Assembly: GCF_003368325.1 (NCBI RefSeq)
Contig: NZ_CP031467.1
Coordinates: forward strand, 3,906,001 to 3,970,000
Source of the DNA: Paraburkholderia caffeinilytica
GTDB lineage: Bacteria; Pseudomonadota; Gammaproteobacteria; Burkholderiales; Burkholderiaceae
Length of the DNA: 64,000 nt
Reading direction: 5' to 3'
Shown: one piece after another, positions 9,456 to 17,860 of the stretch
Layout of the letters: every line of letters begins with the position of its first letter
Numbering within the stretch: the stretch's first letter is position 1
Notes under the pieces: generated by a model
Database searches by the model: none
Told to the model about the DNA's origin: nothing
What the model saw: the letters and a program-made list of their open reading frames with translations, nothing else
Position numbers and translations under genes: made by a program

Positions 9456-9876
9456 GAATGTCTCCTGAATGTCTTGGGTGGGCGAATAGGTTGGCTGCCG
9501 AATTCGCTGACGGATATGCAAACCAAAGGTGTTGATCGAACTGTAGGCTTCACCTAAAGGTTTGATAAGATCAGTCCGGGTCGCTTATTTCGAAACAAAA
9601 AGTATGGAATGGCGCGTGGCTTTGCGTGGCTGGATGGGTGCGCGCGGCGCGTGACCCGCAGAAAGCGGCGAGCCGGGGGAGGCGGGAACCGCGAGCCGGA
9701 AGCTGCAAGCGGTGAACCCTGAGCCGTTGGACACGGGGCGCGAGACCAGGCGAAAGGCGGTTGCAACCCGCTTGCATGGGTCCGGAGTAAGCGCTTTGCA
9801 TGGGACCAGAGTAAGCGCTAAAGCGCCAACTCTGGCCGACAGCTAAAGCGCGAACTCCGGTCGACAGGAGACAAAC
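9456..9876. other. gcl / LysR divergent control region
   Basis: A 421-bp intergenic region between divergent gcl and the LysR gene. The part near gcl is AT-richer. The part near the LysR gene holds the four-unit repeat at 9772-9866. No other gene is supported. Confidence 0.7.
9772..9866. repeat. Paired direct and inverted repeats before the LysR gene
   Basis: Two adjacent 24-bp direct copies (9772-9795 and 9796-9819, two mismatches) are followed by two adjacent 25-bp copies (9817-9841 and 9842-9866, three mismatches). The second pair contains the inverse of the core CCGGAGTwmGCGCTT found in the first pair. The block ends at the LysR ribosome-binding site AGGAG (9866-9870). It may be an operator cluster or a dispersed genomic repeat. 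Confidence 0.8.
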
Positions 9877-10791
9877 ATGGACCGCTTCAAGCAGATCGAA
9901 ACTTTCGTGCGCGTCGCCGACGCGGGCAGTCTCGCGGCCGCCGCGCTGGAAGAGGGCGTATCGCCGGTGATTCTGGGGCGCCGTATCGACGCGCTCGAGA
10001 AGCGCCTCGGCGTCAAGCTGATGTACCGCTCGACGCGGCGCCTCGTGGTCAGCGAAGAAGGCGCGGCGTTTCTCGAACGCTGCCGCGGCCTGCTCACCGA
10101 GTGGGACCAGGCGGAGAACGAACTGAGCGCCGGGCGGCGCGCGGTGAACGGCCATCTGATCGTGTCGGCGCCGGCCGCGTTCGGGCGCAAGCACGTTGCA
10201 CCGCTCGCGCCCGCTTTTCTCGCCGACAAGCCGGAATTGCAAGTGTCGTTCAACCTGACCGACCGGGTCGTGGACCTGGTGCGCGAAGGGTACGACCTGT
10301 CGATCCGGATCGGTGGCGCGGTCGATCCGAATTTCGTCGCGGTGAAGCTGGCGTCGAACCGGCGCGTGGTGTGCGGTACGCCGGACTATTTCCGCAAATA
10401 TGGCAAGCCGAAAACACTCGAAGATCTGCCGCAGCACAATTGCCTCGCGTTCAATCTGCAAGGCGGGCAGAACCGCGGCTGGTATTTCCGCCGCAACGGC
10501 AAACTGGCGACGGTGCGGGTAGGCGGCACGCTCGACTGCAACGACGGCGAGTTGCTGCATCGCTGGGTGTCGGAAGGGCTCGGGCTCGGCTGGCGCTCCA
10601 CGTGGGAAATCCAGCAGCAACTGGCGCGCGGCGAACTGGAAACCGTGCTGGACGAATTCGCGCTGCCCGACTACGACATTCTGGCGGTCTATCCGCAGCA
10701 GCGTTACGTACCAGCCAAGGTGCGCTACTTCATCGACTATCTGAAAGAGGTGTATGCCAGCGAGGATTACTGGAATCGCCCGGCTTACTGA
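9877..10791 (+). CDS. LysR-family transcriptional regulator, divergent from gcl
   Basis: A 304-residue LysR-type regulator with an N-terminal winged HTH (about residues 1-60, MDRFKQIETFVRVADAGSL) and a substrate-binding-like effector domain. It belongs to the large AaeR/CrgA-like branch. The start has a good ribosome site (AGGAG, 6 nt before ATG). Its divergence from gcl-hyi-glxR makes it the obvious candidate regulator of glyoxylate use, with glyoxylate, allantoin-derived or related compounds as possible effectors. That role is inferred from position only. The repeat block directly before its start may be its binding region. Confidence 0.88.
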   Translation: MDRFKQIETFVRVADAGSLAAAALEEGVSPVILGRRIDALEKRLGVKLMYRSTRRLVVSEEGAAFLERCRGLLTEWDQAENELSAGRRAVNGHLIVSAPAAFGRKHVAPLAPAFLADKPELQVSFNLTDRVVDLVREGYDLSIRIGGAVDPNFVAVKLASNRRVVCGTPDYFRKYGKPKTLEDLPQHNCLAFNLQGGQNRGWYFRRNGKLATVRVGGTLDCNDGELLHRWVSEGLGLGWRSTWEIQQQLARGELETVLDEFALPDYDILAVYPQQRYVPAKVRYFIDYLKEVYASEDYWNRPAY

Positions 10792-10993
10792 TACGTGAGA
10801 GGGGGCCGCGCCTGCTTTTTCGCTCAGGCCGCCGTGATCGCGCCGTTCAGCGTTTCGCGCCGAGGTCCGCGGTGCATGGTCTTTTCTGCCTTTTGTGCAG
10901 ATTCCACGCGATCGCGGGAATAAACTCGGTGTACGACCGGTCATGTTGAGTGACGAGTCAAACAGCTTAGCCGCAATGCCCCGGAGGGCCGAG

Positions 10994-11731
10994 GTGGGTC
11001 AACCCGATTCAAATGCCGCCCGCGCGCACGACGACGCCGATGCAGCGAGGAGCCGCCGTTTTCAGCAACTGGCGCTCCCGCACCTCGACGCGGCGTACAA
11101 CCTTGCGCGCTGGCTGTGCGGCAACCCAAACGATGCCGACGACGTCGTGCAGGAAGCCTTCATGCGCGCGTTTCGCTTCTTCGACACGTTCCGTGGCGAC
11201 TCCGCGCGGCCGTGGCTGCTGGCGATCGTGCGCCGCACCTGGTACACGGAATGGCGGCGGCGCGCGTCGTCGCACGAGGTGGTCGAGTTCGACGACAGCA
11301 TGGACGACGCGACCTTCGACGGCTGGACCGCGGGCGGCGCCGATCCGCAGACGCTCCTGATCCGCGATGAAGACACGAAGCTCGTGCACGAGGCGCTGGC
11401 GCAGTTGCCGGTCGAGTATCGCGAGGTGCTGATCCTGCGGGAGCTCGAGGAAATGGGCTACCGCGAGATCGCGATGGTGGCCGATGTGCCGATCGGCACG
11501 GTGATGTCGCGGCTCGCGCGGGGCAGGCGCAAGCTGGCCGCGTTATTGACGGCGAAACAGGCGTCCGGGCATCCGGGAGGAGGCGGCTCGCCGCGCGCCA
11601 CGATGCCGGGCGCCTGCACGACGCCCACAGCTTCTGTAACACCGCTCCGGGCGGCCTCCAACGGCCGTCCATCCAGCAACCCCGGCGCAAGCGCCACCGG
11701 CTTACCTCAGGAGACGCCAGATGGACTGTAA
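10994..11731 (+). CDS. ECF (sigma-70 family) RNA polymerase sigma factor
   Basis: An extracytoplasmic-function sigma factor of about 245 residues. Region 2 is seen at LARWLCGNPNDADDVVQEAF through the FDTFRG segment. Region 4 HTH is seen at LPVEYREVLILRELEEMGY through GTVMSRLARGRRKL. I favour the GTG at 10994 because GGAGGG lies 5 nt before it; in-frame ATGs at 10976 and 10943 are alternatives with weaker sites. A Pro/Thr/Ser-rich tail of about 60 residues extends past region 4, longer than usual. It overlaps the anti-sigma gene downstream by 11 nt, so the two are coupled. The stress it responds to cannot be read from sequence. Confidence 0.9.
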   Translation: MGQPDSNAARAHDDADAARSRRFQQLALPHLDAAYNLARWLCGNPNDADDVVQEAFMRAFRFFDTFRGDSARPWLLAIVRRTWYTEWRRRASSHEVVEFDDSMDDATFDGWTAGGADPQTLLIRDEDTKLVHEALAQLPVEYREVLILRELEEMGYREIAMVADVPIGTVMSRLARGRRKLAALLTAKQASGHPGGGGSPRATMPGACTTPTASVTPLRAASNGRPSSNPGASATGLPQETPDGL

Positions 11732-12656
11732 CGAAGCGCGGCCGCTCCTCGATGCGAATGCCGACCACGAATTGACCGCACCGGATGCTCAGCGCGTCCA
11801 GCAGCACATCGACGGTTGCGACGCTTGCCGACGCGAAAGCGAAAACCTGCATGCGTTGAGCGCCTCACTGCGCGCGCAGCCCTATCACCGCGCGCCGGAT
11901 GCCCTGCGGGCGCGGATTCTGGCTGCTCTCCCGGCGGGCGACATCGCCGCCCCCGAGTCCATCGAAGCCCCACGGGCCGCCACACAGCCGAGGCCGAAGC
12001 GAAGCTGGCTGGGTAACTGGCTGAATGGCTGGCTGCGTCCGCAAGGCACGATGGGGCGGCCCGGCGGGGGCACGGGTACAGGAGCAGGAACAGGCGCAGC
12101 GATCGGGCAGGGCTGGCTCGTCGGGCTGGTGGTCGCGCTCGGCGCGGTGGCGGTAGGCGTGACACTGAACCTGCATCATCCGGCGCAAGCGGGCCCGTTC
12201 ACCGACGAACTGGTCGAAAGCCATGTGCGGGCGCAAATGTCCGGTCACGATATCGACGTCATTTCGACTGACCGGCACACGGTCAAGCCGTGGTTCAACG
12301 GCCGGATCGACTATTCGCCGCCGGTCGAGGACCTCGCGGCGAACGGTTTTCCGCTCGAAGGCGGCCGGCTGGATTACATCGCGCATCAGCGGGTGGCGGT
12401 GCTGGTGTACCGGTATCAGAAACACGTCATCGACGTCTATGTGTTTCCGGAAGCGCGCTCCGCCGACGCAGCACGAGAAGCGGCCGCCGGGCTTTCGGCG
12501 GCGCAGACTCGCGAGGGGTATTCGCTCGCGCACTGGAACGCGCAGGGGATGGCCTGGTGGGCCGTCACCGACGCCGCGCCGGACGCGCTCGGTGGGCTCG
12601 AAAAGGCGCTGAGAGCCCGTCTGGCGGGCGGCAGCGAGCAGACCGAGGGGGGCTGA
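11721..12656 (+). CDS. Membrane anti-sigma factor with zinc-finger (ZAS) motif
   Basis: A 311-residue single-pass protein that should bind and silence the upstream ECF sigma factor. The N-terminal domain has the zinc anti-sigma motif His29-x3-Cys33-x2-Cys36 (HIDGCDAC). A Gly/Thr-rich hinge precedes one transmembrane helix at about 130-150. The remaining 160 residues should be periplasmic and may sense the signal. The start overlaps the sigma gene, the usual sigma/anti-sigma arrangement. The zinc-type domain suggests redox or envelope stress control, but this is inference. The pair is conserved-looking but I do not recognise a specific named system. Confidence 0.87.
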   Translation: MDCNEARPLLDANADHELTAPDAQRVQQHIDGCDACRRESENLHALSASLRAQPYHRAPDALRARILAALPAGDIAAPESIEAPRAATQPRPKRSWLGNWLNGWLRPQGTMGRPGGGTGTGAGTGAAIGQGWLVGLVVALGAVAVGVTLNLHHPAQAGPFTDELVESHVRAQMSGHDIDVISTDRHTVKPWFNGRIDYSPPVEDLAANGFPLEGGRLDYIAHQRVAVLVYRYQKHVIDVYVFPEARSADAAREAAAGLSAAQTREGYSLAHWNAQGMAWWAVTDAAPDALGGLEKALRARLAGGSEQTEGG

Positions 12657-12822
12657 ACGGACGTTGCGCGCGCTGCGGTGGCGATGTTCTCGGGCGCGAA
12701 TGCGTGGCGGCGGTTTGTTCGCTGTTTGTTCGTTGCTTCCCGGTTGCTTCTCCGATATTTCTCCGCTTCGTCCTAAACCCTTGAAAACACACCCGATTCG
12801 TGCGCCGCATTAACGGGATATC

Positions 12823-12851
12823 TTGCAACCCAGCCCCATTCGGGTTACACT
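12823..12851 (+). promoter_or_regulatory. Sigma-70 promoter for the rpsF operon
   Basis: TTGCAA (12823-12828) and TACACT (12846-12851) are separated by exactly 17 bp, about 65 bp before the rpsF start. Only one or two positions differ from consensus in each box. Confidence 0.7.
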
Positions 12852-12867
12852 CTTTGGCTTCTCACTT

Positions 12868-12895
12868 GCCACACCGGTTCCGACGCCCGGGTGGC
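12868..12895 (+). promoter_or_regulatory. Putative S6:S18 leader hairpin
   Basis: The leader can fold as GCCAC-A-CCGG, a 9-nt loop, then CCGG-GTGGC. The ACCGG/GGTGGC words resemble the 16S rRNA site bound by S6:S18, and rpsF leaders of many bacteria carry a CCG-containing hairpin for autogenous repression. It lies downstream of the promoter and 22 nt before the rpsF ATG. The assignment needs structural comparison with the known leader family. Confidence 0.5.
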
Positions 12896-12916
12896 TTTAA
12901 TCCACAAGGAGTGAAT

Positions 12917-13291
12917 ATGCGTCATTATGAAATCGTATTTATCGTGCATCCGGATCAGAGCGAGCAAGTGCCCGCAATGATCGAGCGTTACAAGAGCACG
13001 ATCACCTCGCACGGTGGCCAGATCCACCGTATCGAAGACTGGGGCCGTCGCCAACTGGCCTACATGATCGAGAAACTCGCGAAGGCTCACTACGTCTGCA
13101 TGAACATCGAATGCGACCAAACCACGCTCGACGAGCTGGAACACGCATTCAAGTTCAACGACGCTGTTCTGCGTCACCTGATCGTCAAGATGAAGAAGGC
13201 CGAAACCGGCCCGTCGCCGATGATGAAGGAAGTGCAGCGCGAAGAAGCCAAGAAGTCGGCTGCTACGCAACCGTCCGAAGCGCAGGCTTAA
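12917..13291 (+). CDS. rpsF: 30S ribosomal protein S6
   Basis: A 124-residue small-subunit ribosomal protein with the family N-terminus [17 protein letters not shown] and a Lys/Glu-rich C-terminal tail. It binds 16S rRNA with S18. The ATG at 12917 has AAGGAG upstream and matches the family start, so the longer upstream frame is not used. It is the first gene of rpsF-priB-rpsR-rplI. A sigma-70 promoter lies at 12823-12851 and a likely S6:S18 autoregulatory hairpin at 12868-12895. Confidence 0.98.
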   Translation: MRHYEIVFIVHPDQSEQVPAMIERYKSTITSHGGQIHRIEDWGRRQLAYMIEKLAKAHYVCMNIECDQTTLDELEHAFKFNDAVLRHLIVKMKKAETGPSPMMKEVQREEAKKSAATQPSEAQA

Positions 13292-13341
13292 GACACACTA
13301 TTTAAGCTACCAGACAAAAGCGTCGCTCTCGCCAAGGCTAC

Positions 13342-13641
13342 ATGAATCGGCTGCAACTTACGGCCAGCGTCGTCGAACGCGAACCGGTGCGGTATACCCC
13401 CGCCGGCGTTCCGATTGCAGGCTGCACGTTGCACCATCGCACGGAAGTCGTCGAAGCCGGTATTGCCCGGCAAGTCGAACTGACCATGCAGGCGGTAGCC
13501 GCGGGTGAGGTGAGCGGTAAGCTGGAAAGTCGTCAGATGGGCGTGGAAACGCTCTTCACGGGTTTTCTGGCAAAAAAACACCGCAACGCAAGAACTCTGG
13601 TATTTCACATCACAGAATTGCAGGACATTGGAAAGGACTGA
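13342..13641 (+). CDS. priB: Primosomal replication protein N (PriB)
   Basis: A 99-residue OB-fold, single-strand-DNA-binding protein that helps PriA reload the replisome at stalled forks. Its sequence ([20 protein letters not shown], ending in a [16 protein letters not shown] tail) is typical of betaproteobacterial PriB, a relative of SSB. It sits between rpsF and rpsR, its usual place in beta- and gammaproteobacteria. It ends 2 nt before the rpsR start, so translation of the two is probably coupled. Confidence 0.95.
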   Translation: MNRLQLTASVVEREPVRYTPAGVPIAGCTLHHRTEVVEAGIARQVELTMQAVAAGEVSGKLESRQMGVETLFTGFLAKKHRNARTLVFHITELQDIGKD

Positions 13642-13643
13642 AC

Positions 13644-13919
13644 ATGCCCCGCCCGACTGGTAAGAAATTCGACAAGCGTCGTCAGCAACAAAATCCGCTC
13701 TTCAAGCGCAAGAAGTTCTGCCGTTTCACGGCCGCTGGCGTCGAATACATCGACTACAAGGACCTCGAAACGCTGAAGGACTTCATCGGCGAAAACGGCA
13801 AGATCACGCCGGCGCGTCTCACGGGTACGAAGTCGCACTATCAACGCCAGCTGGATACGGCAATCAAGCGCGCACGTTTCCTCGCGCTGGTGCCGTACAC
13901 CGACCAGCACAAGGCCTAA
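13644..13919 (+). CDS. rpsR: 30S ribosomal protein S18
   Basis: A 91-residue basic ribosomal protein that pairs with S6 on the 30S platform. The S18 core is clear ([18 protein letters not shown], then [17 protein letters not shown]). Its single cysteine is not part of a zinc ribbon. It follows priB by 2 nt and precedes rplI by 27 nt in the conserved operon. The S6:S18 complex is the known repressor for operons with a CCG leader hairpin, and such a hairpin is present upstream of rpsF. Confidence 0.98.
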   Translation: MPRPTGKKFDKRRQQQNPLFKRKKFCRFTAAGVEYIDYKDLETLKDFIGENGKITPARLTGTKSHYQRQLDTAIKRARFLALVPYTDQHKA

Positions 13920-13946
13920 CCCGACGACGCGATAAGGAGTATCCGA

Positions 13947-14399
13947 ATGCAAATTATTCTTCTGGAAAAAGTCGTCAATCTGGGCAACCTGGGCGATATC
14001 GTGAAGGTCAAGGACGGTTACGCACGTAACTTCCTGATCCCGAACAAGCAGGCTCGCCGTGCAACGAAGGAAGCCCTGGCTGAATTCGAAGTCCGCCGCG
14101 CTGAACTCGAAAAGATCGCTGCTGAAAAGCTGGCTGCTGCTCAAGCTCAAGGCGAAAAGCTGGCAGGCTCGACGGTTCAGATCAATCAGAAGGCTGGCGT
14201 CGACGGCCGTCTGTTTGGCTCGGTGACGAATGCCGACATCGCTGACGCATTGGTTAAGCTTGGCTTCGCAGTGGAAAAGGCGCAAGTGCGTCTGCCGGAA
14301 GGCCCGCTGAAGCTGGTTGGCGACCACGCTGTTCAGATCTCGCTGCACACCGACGTTCTCGTCGATGTGAACGTGGCTGTGATCGGCGAACACGTCTAA
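13947..14399 (+). CDS. rplI: 50S ribosomal protein L9
   Basis: A 150-residue large-subunit protein with the two L9 domains joined by a long charged helix. The N-terminal domain is seen in [17 protein letters not shown] and the [13 protein letters not shown] segment. The C-terminal rRNA-binding domain follows after about residue 75. A clear AAGGAG ribosome site precedes the ATG. It closes the rpsF operon, and a strong intrinsic terminator follows at 14439-14470 before dnaB. Confidence 0.98.
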   Translation: MQIILLEKVVNLGNLGDIVKVKDGYARNFLIPNKQARRATKEALAEFEVRRAELEKIAAEKLAAAQAQGEKLAGSTVQINQKAGVDGRLFGSVTNADIADALVKLGFAVEKAQVRLPEGPLKLVGDHAVQISLHTDVLVDVNVAVIGEHV

Positions 14400-14438
14400 G
14401 CATCAATTGGAATCCGCCAGGATGTTGCTGGCAAAGGG

Positions 14439-14470
14439 CAGGGGCCGGGTGACCGGCCCCTGCTTTTTTT
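14439..14470 (+). terminator. Intrinsic terminator after rplI
   Basis: A 10-bp GC-rich stem (CAGGGGCCGG / CCGGCCCCTG) with a GTGA loop is followed directly by CTTTTTTT. Confidence 0.9.
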
Positions 14471-14532
14471 GTGCCCGCTTTTTAGTTTTTCCGCTGCCCG
14501 CGCGCGCTCGATTTACCCGATAATTCCTCTCC

Positions 14533-15918
14533 ATGAACGCACCGTCCAAAGATCCCCAAATCGAGTCGCTGAAAGTCCCGCCGCATTCGATCGAAGCCGA
14601 GCAGTCGGTGCTGGGCGGCCTGCTGCTCGACAACGCGGCATGGGACCGCATCGCCGACTTCCTGTCGCAGAGCGATTTTTACCGATACGACCACCGCATC
14701 ATTTTCGAACACATCGGCAAGCTGATCGCGGCGACGCGTCCGGCCGACGTGATCACCGTGTACGAGGCGCTCGGTACCTCGGGCAAGGCGGAAGAGGTCG
14801 GCGGTCTCGCCTACCTGAACGCGCTGGCGCAGAACACGCCGAGCGCGGCCAATATCCGCCGCTACGCGGAAATCGTGCGCGATCGCGCGGTACTGCGCCG
14901 CCTCGTGTCCGTGGCCGACGAAATTTCCGCCGACGCTTTCAACCCGCAAGGCAAGGAAGTCCGCCAGTTGCTGGACGAGGCCGAATCGAAGGTATTTTCG
15001 ATCGCTGAAGACGGCGCGCGTGGCACGCAGGGCTTCCTGGAAATCGGGCCGCTTTTGACCGAGGTGGTCGAGCGGATCGACACGCTATATCACACCGCCA
15101 ACCCGAGCGACGTGACCGGCACGCCGACTGGTTTTGTCGACCTGGATCGCATGACGTCGGGTATGCACGGCGGCGAGTTGATCATCGTTGCGGGGCGCCC
15201 TTCGATGGGTAAGACGGCGTTCTCGATGAATATCGGCGAGTATGTGGCGGTCGAATACGGCTTGCCGGTCGCCGTGTTTTCCATGGAAATGCCGGGCTCG
15301 CAGCTCACCATGCGTATGCTGGGCTCGGTCGGCCGGCTCGACCAGCACCGCATGCGTACGGGGCGTCTGACTGATGAGGATTGGCCGAAGCTCACGCACG
15401 CGGTGCAGAAAATGAGCGAGGCGCAGATTTTCATCGACGAAACCGGCGGCCTGAACCCGATGGAACTGCGTTCGCGCGCGCGTCGGCTGTCGCGCCAGTG
15501 CGGCAAGCTCGGGCTGATCATCATCGACTATTTGCAGCTGATGAGCGGTTCGTCGTCGGGCGAGAACCGTGCGACCGAAATCTCGGAAATCTCGCGTTCG
15601 TTGAAGAGTCTCGCCAAAGAGCTCGACGTACCCGTGATTGCGTTGTCGCAGCTGAACCGGGGTCTCGAGCAGCGTCCGAACAAGCGACCGATCATGTCCG
15701 ACTTGCGCGAATCCGGTGCTATCGAACAGGATGCCGACGTCATTCTGTTTATCTATCGAGATGAGGTGTACAACCCGGACAGCCCGGACAAGGGCACGGC
15801 TGAGATCATCATCGGTAAGCAGCGGAATGGTCCGATCGGTCCTGTTCGCCTCACGTTCCATGGCCAATTCACGAAGTTCGACAATTTTGCCGGCGCGCAG
15901 AATTTCTACAGCGAGTAA
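14533..15918 (+). CDS. dnaB: Replicative DNA helicase DnaB
   Basis: A 461-residue hexameric helicase that unwinds DNA at the replication fork. It has the N-terminal DnaB domain (about 17-120), a linker helix and the RecA-like C-terminal motor with Walker A GRPSMGKT (221-228) and Walker B LGLIIIDYLQLM near 325-336. No intein is present. A GATAAT -10-like box ends 8 nt before the ATG and no Shine-Dalgarno is visible, so the message may be leaderless. The gene follows the rplI terminator, so it probably has its own promoter. Confidence 0.98.
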   Translation: MNAPSKDPQIESLKVPPHSIEAEQSVLGGLLLDNAAWDRIADFLSQSDFYRYDHRIIFEHIGKLIAATRPADVITVYEALGTSGKAEEVGGLAYLNALAQNTPSAANIRRYAEIVRDRAVLRRLVSVADEISADAFNPQGKEVRQLLDEAESKVFSIAEDGARGTQGFLEIGPLLTEVVERIDTLYHTANPSDVTGTPTGFVDLDRMTSGMHGGELIIVAGRPSMGKTAFSMNIGEYVAVEYGLPVAVFSMEMPGSQLTMRMLGSVGRLDQHRMRTGRLTDEDWPKLTHAVQKMSEAQIFIDETGGLNPMELRSRARRLSRQCGKLGLIIIDYLQLMSGSSSGENRATEISEISRSLKSLAKELDVPVIALSQLNRGLEQRPNKRPIMSDLRESGAIEQDADVILFIYRDEVYNPDSPDKGTAEIIIGKQRNGPIGPVRLTFHGQFTKFDNFAGAQNFYSE

Positions 15919-16058
15919 GAAGGCAGCGGCGAATGCAACGGCGGAGATCACTGCTGAACGTGTTGTAACGACGCTTTCAAAAGTGCGGCATCGATCCTGG
16001 AACGGTACAATGTGGCGGTTTTATGTCAGCCATAATGTGACCAATTTTCGGGATCCCA

Positions 16059-16685
16059 ATGTTCGGTCGTTTCATGCCCACCGAGGGCAAGTTCTTTGAA
16101 ATTTTCAATGCGCACGCAACGTGCATCGTCTCGGCAAGCCGCGAACTCGAGCTGCTGATCGACAACCTTCAGGACGCCGAGACCCACAAGCAAAACGTGC
16201 AGAAGGCCGAAAAGGCCGCTGACAAGCTCACGCACGAAGCCATCGATCTGCTGCACAAGACCTTCATCACGCCGCTCGACCGTGACGAGATTCACAAGCT
16301 GATCACCACGATGGACGACATCCTCGATCTGATGGAGGACGTCGCCACGGCTATTTCGCTGTACGACGTGCAGGCGGTGACCTCCGAAGCGAGCCAGCTG
16401 GCGCACATCTGCACGGCCACCTCCGAGCGCGTGCAGTTCGCCGTCAGCCTGCTGTCGGACATGAAGCAGGCCAGCCAGATCCTGAAGGCGTGCGAGGAAA
16501 TCGACCGTCTGGAATCAGAAGCCGACCGTGTGCTGCGCTCGGCCATGTCGAAGCTTTTCCGCGAAGAAGACAACGTCAAGACGCTGATCAAGCTGAAAGC
16601 CATTTACGAACTGCTCGAAACGATTACCGATAAATGTGAGGACGTAGCGAACATCATCGAAGGCATCGTGCTGGAAAACGCATAA
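16059..16685 (+). CDS. DUF47 (PhoU-like) family protein, Pit accessory
   Basis: A 208-residue, highly helical, acidic cytoplasmic protein of the DUF47/TIGR00153 family, distantly like PhoU. Such genes are very often paired with Pit phosphate transporters and are thought to control them. Here the stop overlaps the pit start (TAATG), supporting translational coupling and a joint role. Two -10-like boxes (TACAAT at 16006, CATAAT at 16031) lie upstream without convincing -35 boxes. No catalytic motif is expected in this family. Confidence 0.9.
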   Translation: MFGRFMPTEGKFFEIFNAHATCIVSASRELELLIDNLQDAETHKQNVQKAEKAADKLTHEAIDLLHKTFITPLDRDEIHKLITTMDDILDLMEDVATAISLYDVQAVTSEASQLAHICTATSERVQFAVSLLSDMKQASQILKACEEIDRLESEADRVLRSAMSKLFREEDNVKTLIKLKAIYELLETITDKCEDVANIIEGIVLENA

Positions 16686-17695
16686 TGCAATCGATACAAC
16701 TCGCTATCTGGGTCGTGGCCGGCCTGGTCGCCGTCGCACTGATTTTCGACTTCATGAACGGCTTCCACGACGCGGCGAATTCGATCGCCACGGTCGTGTC
16801 GACCGGCGTGCTGAAGCCACAGCAGGCCGTGGCCTTCGCGGCGGCGTTCAACGTTGTCGCGTATTTCGTGTTCCACCTGAAAGTGGCGCAGACAGTCGGC
16901 AAGGGCACGATCGACCCGGGTATCGTCGACCACTACGTCATTTTCGGCGCACTGGTTGGGGCGATCGGCTGGAACATCATCACGTGGCATTACGGTATCC
17001 CGTCCAGCTCTTCGCATGCGCTGATCGGCGGCCTGGTGGGCGCGGCATTGGCCAAGTCGGGCTGGGGTTCGTTGAATGTCGACGGTCTGATGAAGACAGT
17101 GGCGTTCATTTTCATCTCTCCGCTGCTCGGTTTCGTGCTCGGCTCGTTCTTCATGCTGGCGGTGTCGTGGATCTATTTCCGCACGCCACCCAGTAAGGTC
17201 GACCGGCGTTTCCGGCGTCTGCAATTGATTTCCGCGGGCTTGTATAGCCTTGGCCACGGCGGAAACGACGCGCAGAAAACCATCGGCATTATCTGGATGT
17301 TGCTGATCGCGACGGGCTACGCGTCGTCGATCGCGGATGCGCCGCCGCTGTGGGTGATCGGCGGCTGCTACCTGTCGATGGGTATTGGCACGCTGTTCGG
17401 CGGCTGGCGGATCGTCCGCACGATGGGGCAGAAGATCACGAAGCTCAAGCCGGTTGGCGGTTTTTGCGCCGAGACGGGCGGGGCGATCACGCTGTTCACG
17501 GCTTCGTGGCTCGGCATTCCGGTGTCCACCACGCATACGATTACCGGCGCGATCGTCGGTGTCGGCGCGACGCAGAAGTTGAGTGCGGTGCGTTGGGGGG
17601 TGGCCGGCAACATCGTCTGGGCGTGGATTCTGACGATTCCAGCCTCGGCGGCGCTTTCCGGAGCGGCCTGGTGGCTCGGCCACCGCTTTCTGTAA
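16685..17695 (+). CDS. pit: Inorganic phosphate transporter, Pit family
   Basis: A 336-residue membrane carrier for metal-phosphate/H+ symport. The two family signature repeats are visible: GFHDAANSIA (26-35) near the N-terminus and HGGNDAQKTIG (191-201) in the second half. Each half has about five hydrophobic segments. It is shorter than E. coli PitA (about 499 residues) and closer to the compact bacterial type. It is coupled to the DUF47 gene by a TAATG overlap. A terminator at 17703-17733 follows the stop by 7 nt. Confidence 0.95.
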   Translation: MQSIQLAIWVVAGLVAVALIFDFMNGFHDAANSIATVVSTGVLKPQQAVAFAAAFNVVAYFVFHLKVAQTVGKGTIDPGIVDHYVIFGALVGAIGWNIITWHYGIPSSSSHALIGGLVGAALAKSGWGSLNVDGLMKTVAFIFISPLLGFVLGSFFMLAVSWIYFRTPPSKVDRRFRRLQLISAGLYSLGHGGNDAQKTIGIIWMLLIATGYASSIADAPPLWVIGGCYLSMGIGTLFGGWRIVRTMGQKITKLKPVGGFCAETGGAITLFTASWLGIPVSTTHTITGAIVGVGATQKLSAVRWGVAGNIVWAWILTIPASAALSGAAWWLGHRFL

Positions 17696-17702
17696 ATGTT
17701 GC

Positions 17703-17733
17703 GCGGACGGCTTTTGCCGTCCGCATGTTTTTT
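17703..17733 (+). terminator. Intrinsic terminator after pit
   Basis: A 9-bp stem GCGGACGGC / GCCGTCCGC with a TTTT loop is followed by ATGTTTTTT. Confidence 0.85.
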
Positions 17734-17745
17734 AGGCTTAGCCGC

Positions 17746-17800
17746 GAAGCCCGAAGCCCGAAGCCCGAAGCCCGAAGCCCGAAGCCCGAAGCCCGAAGCC
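17746..17800. repeat. Heptanucleotide tandem repeat (GAAGCCC)n
   Basis: Seven exact copies of GAAGCCC plus a six-base partial copy sit between the convergent pit and SDR genes, just beyond the pit terminator. This is a simple-sequence tract likely to vary in copy number between strains. Confidence 0.95.
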
Positions 17801-17860
17801 ACGAGGCCAAGAGCACGCCTCCGGCCTCACACCCCTAAAGCGGTATATAAAGCTCGCCGC

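Noticed and set aside
6684..9557. 957-codon open frame on + spanning gcl and hyi in antisense
   Set aside because: Its composition (Arg/His/Asp/Val-rich) is that of an antisense frame of GC-rich genes, and the minus strand carries well-recognised Gcl and Hyi.
14533..15918. Intein or mobile insertion in dnaB
   Set aside because: The protein is of normal length with uninterrupted motor motifs.
17746..17800. Repeat array as a CRISPR or iteron origin
   Set aside because: Seven-bp perfect head-to-tail units with no spacers and no replication gene adjacent.
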